Part shown: positions 14,139 through 22,284 of the stretch, one piece after another
Layout of the letters: every line of letters starts with the position of its first letter
How positions within the stretch are numbered: the stretch's first letter is position 1
DNA from: an uncultured Eubacteriales bacterium
GTDB lineage: Bacteria; Bacillota; Clostridia; Christensenellales; CAG-138
Reading direction: 5' to 3'
Assembly: GCA_900319345.1 (NCBI GenBank)
Contig: ONNZ01000014.1
Span: 1 to 35,144 of the forward strand
Length of the DNA: 35,144 nucleotides
Position numbers and translations under genes: made by a program
Notes under the pieces: generated by a model
Databases searched by the model: none
Seen by the model: only the letters and a program-made list of their open reading frames with translations
What the model was told of the DNA's origin: nothing

Positions 14139-15869
14139 ATGGAAATGACCTTTCGCGCTTTCATAAAGAAATACTGGCTGCAGGCGGCGGCCGTGCTCTG
14201 CAGCACGGCGGTCTTCCTGTTCTGGATCGCGCTGCGCGTCAACTGGGCGGGTATTTCCAAATTCCTGGGAGCGGATCACAACCCCAGCTTCCTTGTGATG
14301 AACCTGCCGCTAATGATCTGCGTGCTCATGGGCGTGATCCTGCTGCTCACGATCCTGTCCTTCCTCTTTATCCGCGACAAAAAGAGAGGGCCGTATATCG
14401 CGTCGCTGGTGTTCTCCGCCGTTTTCGCCGTCGCCATCGGCGTCGTGATCGCCAACGGCTCCAACGATTATATCCAGTTCATCCTGCCGAAATTCCTCCG
14501 ATCCGTGGGGGTGACCGCCGGGCTGATCCTGGTTTTCTGCCTGCTGTTTTTCCACGCGCCGAACAAGGGGTGGAAGCTTGCGGCGAAGGTCCTGTTCCTG
14601 GTGGCGCTGATCGCCGCCTGCGCCGTCGTGGGCTACGGCCTTCGGCCATGCCGCTTCACGTACCGGCCGGTGGTCTACGCGGTGGAGGACGACTACCAGA
14701 TCGTGTTTTCCACCAGCGACACCGCCATCGTCTGGGTGGAGGTGGGCTCGGAGAAATACTACGATCTGTACGCGGGCAGCATGCGGTCCAAGGACCTGGT
14801 CCATAAGGTCACCGTGCCGCAGCGGGCGCTGGACGAGGCGAAGAGCTACAAGATCTGCGCCAAGCAGATGATCTACCGGGGGCCCTTCGGTGGCTATACG
14901 GGCGAAACCTTTTCCGAGCAATACTCGTTCATCCCGGTGAATACCGGGGATGGAATCTGTTATCTGGCTCTACCGGACATCCATGGCGCCGTGGAGGGCG
15001 CGGCAAGCCTTGCCGGCCATGCGTGGCTGGAAAACACCCTTGACTTCATCGTACTCCTGGGGGATCAGACCAGCATGGTCGATCGGTATGAGGACGCCCA
15101 GATCGCCAATGAGATCGCCTTCAAGATCACCGGCGGCATGATCCCGGTCATCTATACCCGGGGCAACCACGAGATCAAGGGCGAGTATGCTGAGGACCTG
15201 TACAAATATACCGGCAGCCAGAACGGCAACTTCTATTACACCTTCCGGCTTTCGGACATATACGGCATCATGCTGGATTTGGGCGAGGATCACGACGACG
15301 ACTGGTGGGAGTATTTTGAAACGGCCCAGTTCGACCTGTACCGGGAGGAGCAGACTCGCTGGCTGGACGATATCATCGCCGCGGGGGAATACATGGACGC
15401 CGCCTACACCATGGCCGTCTGCCACATCCCCATCCCCTTTGTGAACGCGCGCCACAACCACGAAGCGGTCAAGGCCGCCTGGACGGAGCGGCTCAACGAG
15501 ATCGGCGTGGATATCCTCATCACCGGCCATCAGCATGATCTGTATCCGTTCCTGGAGGGGACCATCCAGCCCAACACGAAACTGGTGTACAACAAGGACT
15601 TCTCCGGCACGGAGGGCAAGACCTACAACGGATACATGACGGACTATCGCTTCAACGCCTTCATCTGCGGCAAGCGGGGGCTGACCCAGCATGACGAGGC
15701 GCCCGCCGGGAATACTACCGATTACGTGGGGATGCTGGTGAACGTGGACCTTAAAAGCGGCAGCCAGTCCTGCGTCTACATGAATTCCAAAGGAGAGATC
15801 GTCCCCGTGGTCAATCCCTTTGCTGACTATACCTACGGCACGGAACCCATCGTGACGACACTGAAATAA
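14139..15869 (+). CDS. membrane-anchored metallophosphoesterase
   Basis: The 576-residue protein has four hydrophobic helices in the first 170 residues or so, a beta-rich segment (about 175-265) and a calcineurin-like phosphoesterase domain. That domain carries the metal and catalytic motifs in order: LPDIHG (Asp280, His282), LLGDQTS, YTRGNHE, VCHIPIP and ITGHQHD. In place of the usual GDxxD the second motif is GDQTS, a small departure at a metal-ligand site. ATG 14139 is used because GGAGG lies just ahead. The catalytic domain is probably outside the membrane, given the long strand region after the last helix, though topology is not certain. It is the first gene of a tight operon with carbonic anhydrase and ribosome-associated genes. 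The substrate is unknown. Confidence 0.85.
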   Translation: MEMTFRAFIKKYWLQAAAVLCSTAVFLFWIALRVNWAGISKFLGADHNPSFLVMNLPLMICVLMGVILLLTILSFLFIRDKKRGPYIASLVFSAVFAVAIGVVIANGSNDYIQFILPKFLRSVGVTAGLILVFCLLFFHAPNKGWKLAAKVLFLVALIAACAVVGYGLRPCRFTYRPVVYAVEDDYQIVFSTSDTAIVWVEVGSEKYYDLYAGSMRSKDLVHKVTVPQRALDEAKSYKICAKQMIYRGPFGGYTGETFSEQYSFIPVNTGDGICYLALPDIHGAVEGAASLAGHAWLENTLDFIVLLGDQTSMVDRYEDAQIANEIAFKITGGMIPVIYTRGNHEIKGEYAEDLYKYTGSQNGNFYYTFRLSDIYGIMLDLGEDHDDDWWEYFETAQFDLYREEQTRWLDDIIAAGEYMDAAYTMAVCHIPIPFVNARHNHEAVKAAWTERLNEIGVDILITGHQHDLYPFLEGTIQPNTKLVYNKDFSGTEGKTYNGYMTDYRFNAFICGKRGLTQHDEAPAGNTTDYVGMLVNVDLKSGSQSCVYMNSKGEIVPVVNPFADYTYGTEPIVTTLK

Positions 15870-15892
15870 ATACGGCGGAAAGGAGAGGGCCC

Positions 15893-16432
15893 ATGGATAT
15901 CCGAACCAGGCTGAAGGAGGGCAATCGAAGGTACAGGGAGACGGGAGACGCCGGGCGACGGATGGACACCGCCCAAAATGGGCAGCATCCCTACGCCATC
16001 GTGGTGTGCTGCTCCGATTCCCGGGTGATCCCGGAGGAGATCTTCCAGGCCGGCATCGGCGACCTGTTCGTCATCCGCGTGGCGGGGAACGTGCTGGACA
16101 ACCACCAGCTGGGCAGCATCGAATATGCCGCCGGGCACCTAAACTGCGGCCATATCCTGGTGTTGGGCCATACGGGCTGCGGCGCGGTTCACGCCGCCCT
16201 GACCGGCGGGGGCGAGGGGTTCATCTCCTTCATCACCGAGGACATTTTAGCGGCTATCGGCATGGAGCGGGACGAGGAGAAGGCCTGCCGCCTGAACGTG
16301 CGCCACGGGGTGGACCGGCTGAAGCGGGCGTTTTCGGAGCATCCGGAGGTCGGGTCCGCCGTCGTGGAAGGCGCTATCTACGATATTCTTAGCGGCGAAG
16401 TTCGCTGGCTGGACGAAGAGACGGACCGGTGA
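15893..16432 (+). CDS. beta-class carbonic anhydrase
   Basis: The 179-residue protein contains the zinc ligands of beta-carbonic anhydrases: Cys40 with Asp42-x-Arg44 in CCSDSR, then His93 and Cys96 in GHTGCGAV. RVAGNV and an alpha-helical tail complete the fold. It hydrates CO2 to bicarbonate in the cytoplasm and supplies carboxylases. The length is typical for the short bacterial form. It starts 23 bases after the phosphoesterase gene with GGAGAGG before ATG 15893. Confidence 0.92.
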   Translation: MDIRTRLKEGNRRYRETGDAGRRMDTAQNGQHPYAIVVCCSDSRVIPEEIFQAGIGDLFVIRVAGNVLDNHQLGSIEYAAGHLNCGHILVLGHTGCGAVHAALTGGGEGFISFITEDILAAIGMERDEEKACRLNVRHGVDRLKRAFSEHPEVGSAVVEGAIYDILSGEVRWLDEETDR

Positions 16433-16445
16433 GGAGGCGCGGACC

Positions 16446-16661
16446 ATGAAATCGCTGCTGATACAGGACACCACCCGGGAGGAGCGTGAGCGGATCGTGC
16501 ACCAGGCCCTGTGGGGCGCCTGCGGGATCGAGTGCGAATTCTGCTCGGGCTGCGACAACCGGGGCGGCGGCCGGATCGAAAGCATCTACCAGCCCTATAT
16601 CGACGGCCTCAAGGAGCTCAGCGAGATCAACGCCGAGTATCGCGCCCCCTTCGTGCGGTAA
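16446..16661 (+). CDS. 71-residue protein with a CX3CX2CX2C cluster, unknown function
   Basis: A small cytoplasmic protein: an amphipathic N-terminal helix (REERERIVHQALW), then Cys26, Cys30, Cys33 and Cys36 in ACGIECEFCSGCDNRGGG, and a helical tail (IESIYQPYIDGLKELSEINAEYR). Four closely spaced cysteines suggest an Fe-S cluster or a zinc site. The first three match the CX3CX2C spacing of radical SAM enzymes, but the protein is far too short to be one. It lies 13 bases after carbonic anhydrase and nine bases before the ribosome-GTPase gene, with GAGGAGG upstream, so it is a real operon member. I do not recognise the family. Confidence 0.7.
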   Translation: MKSLLIQDTTREERERIVHQALWGACGIECEFCSGCDNRGGGRIESIYQPYIDGLKELSEINAEYRAPFVR

Positions 16662-16670
16662 CGCTGCAAC

Positions 16671-19298
16671 ATGAACGAACCCAAGACAACGAAAAAACTG
16701 ACCGTCGGGATTCTGGCCCACGTGGACGCGGGGAAGACCACCCTGTCTGAAGCGCTGTTGTATCGGGCCGGAGCCCTGCGCAAGCTGGGGCGGGTGGACC
16801 ATCGGGACACCTTTTTGGATACCCACGCCCTGGAGCGGGAGCGGGGCATCACCATCTTCTCCAAGCAGGCCCGGATCAAAACGGACCAACTGGAGCTGAC
16901 GCTGCTGGACACGCCGGGCCACGCGGACCTGTCCGGCGAGACGGAGCGGGCCATCGCCGCCATGGACGTGGCCATTTTGGTCATCAGCGGCACGGACGGG
17001 GTCCAGGCCCACACGGAGACCCTCTGGTCCCTGCTGCGCCGGGCTCGGGTGCCCACCTTCATCTTCGTCACCAAGATGGACGCGGCGAAGGAGAGCCGGG
17101 CGGCTCTCCTGGAGGATTTGCAAACCGCCTTCGGGGAGGGGTGCCAGGCGCTGCCCGCCGAGGATGAGGAGGCCCTGGCCGTGCTGGACGAGGTCGCCCT
17201 GGAGGCCTATATGGAGACGGGCCGCGTGTCCGACGGGGAGATCGTTCGCCTCATCCGGCGGCGAAAGCTCTTTCCCGTGTGCTTCGGGTCCGGGCTGCGG
17301 TTGGACGGGGTGGACGAATTCTTGTCCTTCCTCACGAAGTACGCCCCGGAGCCGGTGCGGCCGCCCATCTTCGGGGCCCGGGTCTACAAGATCGCCCGGG
17401 ACGGCCAGGCCGGGCGGCTCACCTTTTTGAAACTTACCGGCGGCAGCCTTTCCGTTCGGGATACCCTGCGCTATCGGGGGATGGACGGCCAGATCCGGGA
17501 GGAGAAGGCGGCCCAGCTTCGGCTGTACTCCGGTCCAAAATATGAGACAGTGCAAACGGCTTTCGCCGGGGACGTGGTGGCCGTGACGGGGCTAAGTGAG
17601 ACCCGGCCCGGCATGGGCCTGGGGGCGGAGCCGGACGCAAAAAGCCCCCTGCTGACCCCGGCGCTGGGGTATCGGATCGAGCTTCCTCCGGGCACGGACC
17701 CCCGGACGGTGCTGCCGAAGCTTAGACAGCTGGAGGAGGAAGAGCCCCTCTTGCACATCGTCTGGCAGCCGAACCTTGGAGAGATCCAGGTCCAGCTCAT
17801 GGGCGCCCTGCAGACGGAGGTGATAGCGTCCCTCATCCGGGAGCGATTCGATCTGCCCGTGCACATCGGCGCGGGGCGCATCCTGTATCGGGAGACCATC
17901 GCTGGGCCGGTGGAGGGCGTGGGCCACTTCGAGCCCTTGCGCCATTACGCCGAAGTCCATCTGCTCCTGGAGCCCGGAGCGCCGGGCAGCGGCCTTATGT
18001 TCGCTTCCGCGGTCCGGGAGGACGATCTCGATCTCAACTGGCAGCGGCTCATCTTGACCCATTTGGCGGAGAAGGAGCACCTGGGGGTCCTGACGGGCTC
18101 GCCCCTGACCGACGTGCGGATCACCCTCATCGCCGGGCGGGCCCACCTGAAGCATACGGAGGGCGGGGACTTTCGCCAGGCCACCTACCGGGCCGTGCGG
18201 CAAGGGCTCATGCAAGCCCAAAGCATCCTGCTGGAACCCTATTATCGCTTCCGCCTGGAGGTGCCCTTCGCCGACGTGGGCCGGGCCATCAGCGACATCC
18301 AGGCCATGGGCGGCGTCCACGACGCCCCGGAGGAGGCGGGGGGCAAGATGGTCGTCACCGGTTCCGCCCCCGTGTCCGCCATGACGGACTACGCCGCCCA
18401 GGTGGCCGCCTATACCCGGGGCCGGGGCCGGTTCTCCTGCCGGGTGGACGGATACAGGCCCTGCAAGAACGCTGAGGCCGTCATCGCGGAGCGGGGATAC
18501 GATCCGGAGGCGGACCTGGACAACACCCCGGACAGCGTGTTCTGCGCTCACGGCGCAGGGGTGGTGGTGAAGTGGCGGGACGTGCTGGAATATATGCATT
18601 TGGACACGGGCTTCGGCAAGGCGCCGCCGTCGGAGGAGCTTTCGCCCACGGTCCGCCGCCGAAATCTGGACCTGGACGAGAAGGAGCTGGAGGCCATCAT
18701 GGCTCGGGAGTTCGGCCCCGTCCGGACCGTCCTGGCGCCTCCGGCCCGGACCGTCAGCGCCCCGGGACCCCAGCCTCTGGCGGAGAAGGCCCCGGAGCAC
18801 ATCATCGTGGACGGGTACAACGTGATCTTCGCCTGGGACGAGCTCAAGGCCCTGGCGGAAAAGAGTTTGGACCTGGCCCGATCGAAGCTCATCGAAGCCC
18901 TCATCAACTACCAGAGCTGCACCCGGGCCCAGGTGGTGCTGGTGTTCGACGCCTATCGGGTCCCCGGCGGCACCGGGGCGAAGTACACCGAGGCGGGGCT
19001 CCACATCGTGTATACCCGGGAGAACGAGACCGCGGACATGTACATCGAGCGGCTGGTGGACGAGATCGGGAAGAACGAGACCGTCCGGGTGGTGACCTCC
19101 GATTCCCTGGTACGGTTGGGAGCATTGCGCGCCGGGGTGCTGCGCACGTCGTCGGCGGAGTTCAAGGGCGAGGTGGAGCGGGTCCTGGAGAGGATCGCGG
19201 CTACGGTCCAGGGGAACAAACAAGCGGTATGGAAGATAGAGGATTCACAAAGCGCATCGACGATCTCAGGGATCGTGCCCAGCGAAGGGGGATCGTGA
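16671..19298 (+). CDS. Tet(M)/EF-G-like translational GTPase fused to a Rae1/YacP-type NYN endonuclease
   Basis: The 875-residue protein has two parts. Residues 1 to about 650 follow the Tet(M)/Tet(O) ribosomal-protection branch of EF-G paralogues: P-loop AHVDAGKTT (16-24), RERGITIF switch (57-64), DTPGH (80-84), G4 motif TKMD (134-137), then beta-barrel and EF-G-like domains, including a segment with NTPDSVFCAHGAG (about 618-630). A variable linker (about 665-705) leads to an NYN/PIN-like domain at 709-845 with the acidic residues expected of Rae1/YacP nucleases: IIVDGYN (Asp714, Asn717), VFDAYR (Asp760), ENETADMYIE and VVTSD (Asp811). Rae1 of Bacillus subtilis cleaves mRNA in the ribosomal A site. 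Canonical Tet(M) is about 640 residues and lacks a nuclease. Its last 23 codons overlap ylmH. Calling it tetracycline resistance would be unsafe. Confidence 0.9.
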   Translation: MNEPKTTKKLTVGILAHVDAGKTTLSEALLYRAGALRKLGRVDHRDTFLDTHALERERGITIFSKQARIKTDQLELTLLDTPGHADLSGETERAIAAMDVAILVISGTDGVQAHTETLWSLLRRARVPTFIFVTKMDAAKESRAALLEDLQTAFGEGCQALPAEDEEALAVLDEVALEAYMETGRVSDGEIVRLIRRRKLFPVCFGSGLRLDGVDEFLSFLTKYAPEPVRPPIFGARVYKIARDGQAGRLTFLKLTGGSLSVRDTLRYRGMDGQIREEKAAQLRLYSGPKYETVQTAFAGDVVAVTGLSETRPGMGLGAEPDAKSPLLTPALGYRIELPPGTDPRTVLPKLRQLEEEEPLLHIVWQPNLGEIQVQLMGALQTEVIASLIRERFDLPVHIGAGRILYRETIAGPVEGVGHFEPLRHYAEVHLLLEPGAPGSGLMFASAVREDDLDLNWQRLILTHLAEKEHLGVLTGSPLTDVRITLIAGRAHLKHTEGGDFRQATYRAVRQGLMQAQSILLEPYYRFRLEVPFADVGRAISDIQAMGGVHDAPEEAGGKMVVTGSAPVSAMTDYAAQVAAYTRGRGRFSCRVDGYRPCKNAEAVIAERGYDPEADLDNTPDSVFCAHGAGVVVKWRDVLEYMHLDTGFGKAPPSEELSPTVRRRNLDLDEKELEAIMAREFGPVRTVLAPPARTVSAPGPQPLAEKAPEHIIVDGYNVIFAWDELKALAEKSLDLARSKLIEALINYQSCTRAQVVLVFDAYRVPGGTGAKYTEAGLHIVYTRENETADMYIERLVDEIGKNETVRVVTSDSLVRLGALRAGVLRTSSAEFKGEVERVLERIAATVQGNKQAVWKIEDSQSASTISGIVPSEGGS

Positions 19299-19969
19299 CC
19301 AGAACGGGGTTCCTGACCCCGGCGGAGCAGGCTGCGCTCCAACAGTATTATCGCGGGGAGGACCTGGTGCTCACCGGCGGGCAGCCGGGCTGCGAGCGGC
19401 AGGCAGCCTTCTTCCTGCCCGAATTCATGGCGGCGGAAGATTTCGACCCGGCGGAGCATCTTCGCTCCGTGAAGCTGCAGGCCCATTTCGGCACGCCGGG
19501 CCACCGGGACTACCTGGGCGCGGCCCTGGGCCTGGGCATCACCAGGGAATCCCTGGGGGACATCCGCATCTTCGAGGACACGGCCTATGTGTTCTGCCTG
19601 CCCACGGTGGAGCCCCTGCTGCTGGAAGAATTGAAGAAGGTGGGCCGCGTCAGCGTCACGGCCTCGCCCTGTGCCCTGGAATCGGTACCCGCCCCTCTGG
19701 TCCGGGTCAAGGCCCTTTCCTTCACGGTGAAAAGCCTGCGGCTGGACGCGGTGGCGGGGGCCATGTTCGGCCTGAGCCGCACGGCGGCGGCGGAGCAGAT
19801 CCGCCTGGGCCTGGTGAGCTTGAACTATCTGCCCTGCGAGCGCACGGACGCCCCGGTGAAGGAAGGGGACGTGATCTCCCTGCGGGGCCGGGGCAAGGGC
19901 TGCCTTGCCGAGGTGGGCGGCCGGTCCAAGAAGGATCGGCTGTTCGTGACGGCCCAGGTGTATCTGTGA
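19229..19969 (+). CDS. ylmH: S4-domain RNA-binding protein YlmH
   Basis: The 246-residue protein starts at ATG 19229 inside the 3' end of the GTPase-nuclease gene (70-base overlap, +2 frame), preceded by AGGGGAA. This start gives the family's usual N-terminus (FTKRIDDLRDRAQRRGI, TGFLTPAEQAAL). The middle holds HFGTPGHRDYLGAALGLGITRESLGDI. The C-terminal S4 domain (SLRLDAVAGAMFGLSRTAAAEQIRLGLVSLN, then VKEGDVISLRGRGKG) binds structured RNA. In B. subtilis YlmH associates with 50S-peptidyl-tRNA complexes and takes part in ribosome quality control; elsewhere it sits in the division-linked ylm cluster, which is absent here. Translational overlap with a ribosome-directed GTPase-nuclease supports a shared task. 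Confidence 0.9.
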   Translation: MEDRGFTKRIDDLRDRAQRRGIVTRTGFLTPAEQAALQQYYRGEDLVLTGGQPGCERQAAFFLPEFMAAEDFDPAEHLRSVKLQAHFGTPGHRDYLGAALGLGITRESLGDIRIFEDTAYVFCLPTVEPLLLEELKKVGRVSVTASPCALESVPAPLVRVKALSFTVKSLRLDAVAGAMFGLSRTAAAEQIRLGLVSLNYLPCERTDAPVKEGDVISLRGRGKGCLAEVGGRSKKDRLFVTAQVYL

Positions 19970-19985
19970 TTGAGTTTAGTCTGGC

Positions 19986-20020
19986 AACCCCCTGAAAGCA
20001 GGCCGCTTTCGGGGGTTTTT
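19986..20020 (+). terminator. terminator of the phosphoesterase-ylmH operon
   Basis: AACCCCCTGAAAGC pairs with GCTTTCGGGGGTT with a single bulged T, followed by TTTTT at 20016-20020. Confidence 0.9.
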
Positions 20021-20032
20021 GCGTCTGTCGTG

Positions 20033-20061
20033 TTGACAGGGCGGGTGGATGGTGATATGCT
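20033..20061 (+). promoter_or_regulatory. marR-exporter promoter
   Basis: A perfect TTGACA (20033-20038), a 17-base spacer and TATGCT (20056-20061). Confidence 0.8.
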
Positions 20062-20065
20062 TTAA

Positions 20066-20083
20066 TCGTTGCGAGCGCAACGA
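20066..20083. promoter_or_regulatory. probable MarR operator
   Basis: The perfect palindrome TCGTTGCG-AG-CGCAACGA covers the expected transcription start just after the -10 box. MarR proteins bind such 16-20-base palindromes and usually repress their own operon, so the regulator encoded at 20129 is the likely ligand. Confidence 0.75.
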
Positions 20084-20128
20084 ATTTGACGAAGACCGAC
20101 GGCCATACCAACGGCCGGGGGAGGGGAC

Positions 20129-20578
20129 ATGCGGTATCTCAAAAACAACGGCATCCTGGCCCGCTGCACGGATATGTACCGGGACGAGCGGTTTCGGCCC
20201 CTGGGGCTCAACAGCCGCCAGAGCGTGCTGCTGCTGCAGGTGTGCCGGAATCCGGGGGTGAAGCAGGACGCCCTCTCCAAGGCCATTTTCATCGACAAGA
20301 GCAACGTCACCCGTCAGATGGCCGCCCTGGAGGAGGCCGGGCTGGTGACCCGCTGCCCGGACGAGGAGGATCGGCGGCAGGTCCGGGTGTTCCCCACGGA
20401 GAAAGCACTGGTCCTGCTGCCCGAGATACGGGCCGGCTTCCGGGAATGGCGGGAGTATCTCCAGGAGGGCCTGACCGAGGAGGAGCTCGAGCTGTTCTGC
20501 GGCGTCATGGACAAGGTCACCCGCCGGGCCGCCGCCTGGTGCGGGCGCATGGTGACCCAGGGGGAGGAGGAGCCATGA
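20129..20578 (+). CDS. MarR-family transcriptional regulator
   Basis: The 149-residue protein has the MarR winged helix: LNSRQSVLLLQVCRNPGVKQDALSKAIFIDKSNVTRQMAALEEAGLVTR (recognition helix DKSNVTRQMAALEEAG), followed by the wing DEEDRRQVRVFPT and a helical dimerisation tail. GGGAGGGGAC precedes ATG 20129. Its stop overlaps the first exporter gene (ATGA). It most likely represses the operon through the palindrome at 20066-20083 and is relieved by a drug or a toxic ligand, which is not known. Confidence 0.92.
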   Translation: MRYLKNNGILARCTDMYRDERFRPLGLNSRQSVLLLQVCRNPGVKQDALSKAIFIDKSNVTRQMAALEEAGLVTRCPDEEDRRQVRVFPTEKALVLLPEIRAGFREWREYLQEGLTEEELELFCGVMDKVTRRAAAWCGRMVTQGEEEP

Positions 20579-22284
20579 AGCGGGTCCTGGCCTTCCTGCG
20601 GCCCCAGGCGGGCTGGACGGCCCTGCAGGTGGGGATCAAGTTCGGCTCCACCCTGCTGGAGCTGTTTTTGCCCTGGATTCTGGAGCACATCATCGACGAT
20701 ATCGCGCCTACGGGGGATCGGCGGCAGCTGCTCCTCTGGGGCGCCCTCATGCTTCTGTGCGCCCTGGCCGTGTTCTTCAGCGCCGCCGCGGCCAACCGCA
20801 TGGCCACCAAGATCGCCGCCACCTTCACCCGCGCCCTGCGGCACAGCCTGTTCTGCAAGGTGACGGTCCTATCCAGCGAGCAGGTGGATCGGTTCACCGT
20901 GCCCTCCCTCATCTCCCGGCTCTCCTCCGACACCTATCGGGTCAACGACATGGTGGATCGGATGCTGCGCCTGGGGATCCGGGCCCCCATTTTGCTCATC
21001 GGCGGCCTGCTGGTCAGCGCCATGATGGAGCCCGTCCTGGCGCTGATCTTCCTCTGCACCCTGCCCCTCATCGGCGGGATGCTGCTGCTGGTCTCCCAAA
21101 GGAGCATCCCCCTCTTCGCCAAGGCCCAGCAGGCGGGGGAGGAGCTGGTCCGGCGCATCCAGGAGAACATGACCGGCGTGCGGATCATCAAGGCCCTGTC
21201 CCGGACGGAGGACGAGAAGGACCGGTTTTCTAAAGCCAACGAAGCCGCCGTCCGGGCCGACCGCCAGGCGGAGATGACCATGGCCGTGGCCAACCCCATG
21301 ATGGGGGTGCTGCTGAATATCGCCATGGCTGCGGTCATCGTGGCGGGAGCCTTCCGGGTGGACAGGGGCCTCACGGAGCCGGGCAAGATCATCGCGTTTC
21401 TAAACTACTTCGTCATCCTGCAAAATGGGCTCCTGGGCATCACCCGCATCTTCACCATCTGCTCGAGGGGCATCGCCAGCGGCAAGCGGCTGGGGGAGGT
21501 GCTGGAGGCCCCGGAACGGGTGGCGCCTCCGCCCCCTCAGGAGCCCGCGCCGGAGGGCCATGTGGTCTTCTCCCACGTATCCTTCTCCTACAACAAAGTG
21601 AAGCCCGATATCGACGACCTTTCCTTCACCCTGGCCCGGGGCCAGACCCTGGGGATCATCGGCCCCACGGGCAGCGGCAAAAGCACCCTCCTGCAGCTCC
21701 TCCTCCGGTTTTACGAGCCGGATAGGGGGCAGATCTGGCTGGACGGCCGGCCCCTGTCCCAGATGGCGGCGGAGGACGTCCACAGCCGGTTCGGCGTGGT
21801 CTTCCAGAACGATTTCCTCTTCGCGGACTCCATCCTGGAGAACCTGGACTTCGAGCGGCCCGTGACCGAGGCGGATCGGGCTCTCGCCATTGAGACCGCC
21901 CAGGCGGACTTTTTGAAGGACGTCCCCCAGGGCGCCCTGGCGGACCTGTCCGAACGGGGCATGAACCTGTCCGGCGGCCAGCGGCAGCGGCTGCTCATCG
22001 CCCGGGCCCTGGCAACAAGGCCGGAGATCCTGCTGCTGGACGACTGCTCCAGCGCCCTCGACTATCGCACCGACGCCCGGCTCCGGCAGGCCCTGGCGGC
22101 GGCCTACGGGGACGTGACCAAGATCATCGTGGCCCAGCGCATCAGCGCCATCCGGCACGCCGATCTCATTCTGGTGCTGGAGGCGGGGCAGGTCCTGGGT
22201 CGCGGCACCCATGAGGAGCTGCTCGCGTCCTGTCCCCTGTACCGGACCCTGTACGAGATGCAGATGGGGGAGGTGGCGGCATGA
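20575..22284 (+). CDS. ABC exporter half-transporter, degenerate-site subunit (BmrC/YheI-like)
   Basis: The 569-residue protein has six membrane helices (about residues 10-290) and a nucleotide-binding domain with Walker A GPTGSGKST, Q-loop VFQND, signature LSGGQRQR and Walker B ILLLDD. The residue after the Walker B aspartate is Asp instead of the catalytic Glu (LLDDCSSALD), and the H-loop histidine is Gln (VAQRISAI). This is the pattern of the non-catalytic half of heterodimeric exporters such as BmrCD. ATG 20575 overlaps the marR stop, and its own stop overlaps the next gene, so all three are translationally coupled. It probably exports drugs or a lipid; no substrate can be named. Confidence 0.9.
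   Translation: MKRVLAFLRPQAGWTALQVGIKFGSTLLELFLPWILEHIIDDIAPTGDRRQLLLWGALMLLCALAVFFSAAAANRMATKIAATFTRALRHSLFCKVTVLSSEQVDRFTVPSLISRLSSDTYRVNDMVDRMLRLGIRAPILLIGGLLVSAMMEPVLALIFLCTLPLIGGMLLLVSQRSIPLFAKAQQAGEELVRRIQENMTGVRIIKALSRTEDEKDRFSKANEAAVRADRQAEMTMAVANPMMGVLLNIAMAAVIVAGAFRVDRGLTEPGKIIAFLNYFVILQNGLLGITRIFTICSRGIASGKRLGEVLEAPERVAPPPPQEPAPEGHVVFSHVSFSYNKVKPDIDDLSFTLARGQTLGIIGPTGSGKSTLLQLLLRFYEPDRGQIWLDGRPLSQMAAEDVHSRFGVVFQNDFLFADSILENLDFERPVTEADRALAIETAQADFLKDVPQGALADLSERGMNLSGGQRQRLLIARALATRPEILLLDDCSSALDYRTDARLRQALAAAYGDVTKIIVAQRISAIRHADLILVLEAGQVLGRGTHEELLASCPLYRTLYEMQMGEVAA

Noticed and set aside
17592-19223. 543-codon minus-strand frame opposite the GTPase-nuclease gene
   Set aside because: Antisense to the clear P-loop and NYN protein, with no ribosome binding site or domain.
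16671-19298. Annotation as a plain tetracycline-resistance gene
   Set aside because: The protein is over 200 residues longer than Tet(M), carries a nuclease domain, and lies in a housekeeping-type operon with no mobile element next to it; resistance would need a direct test.
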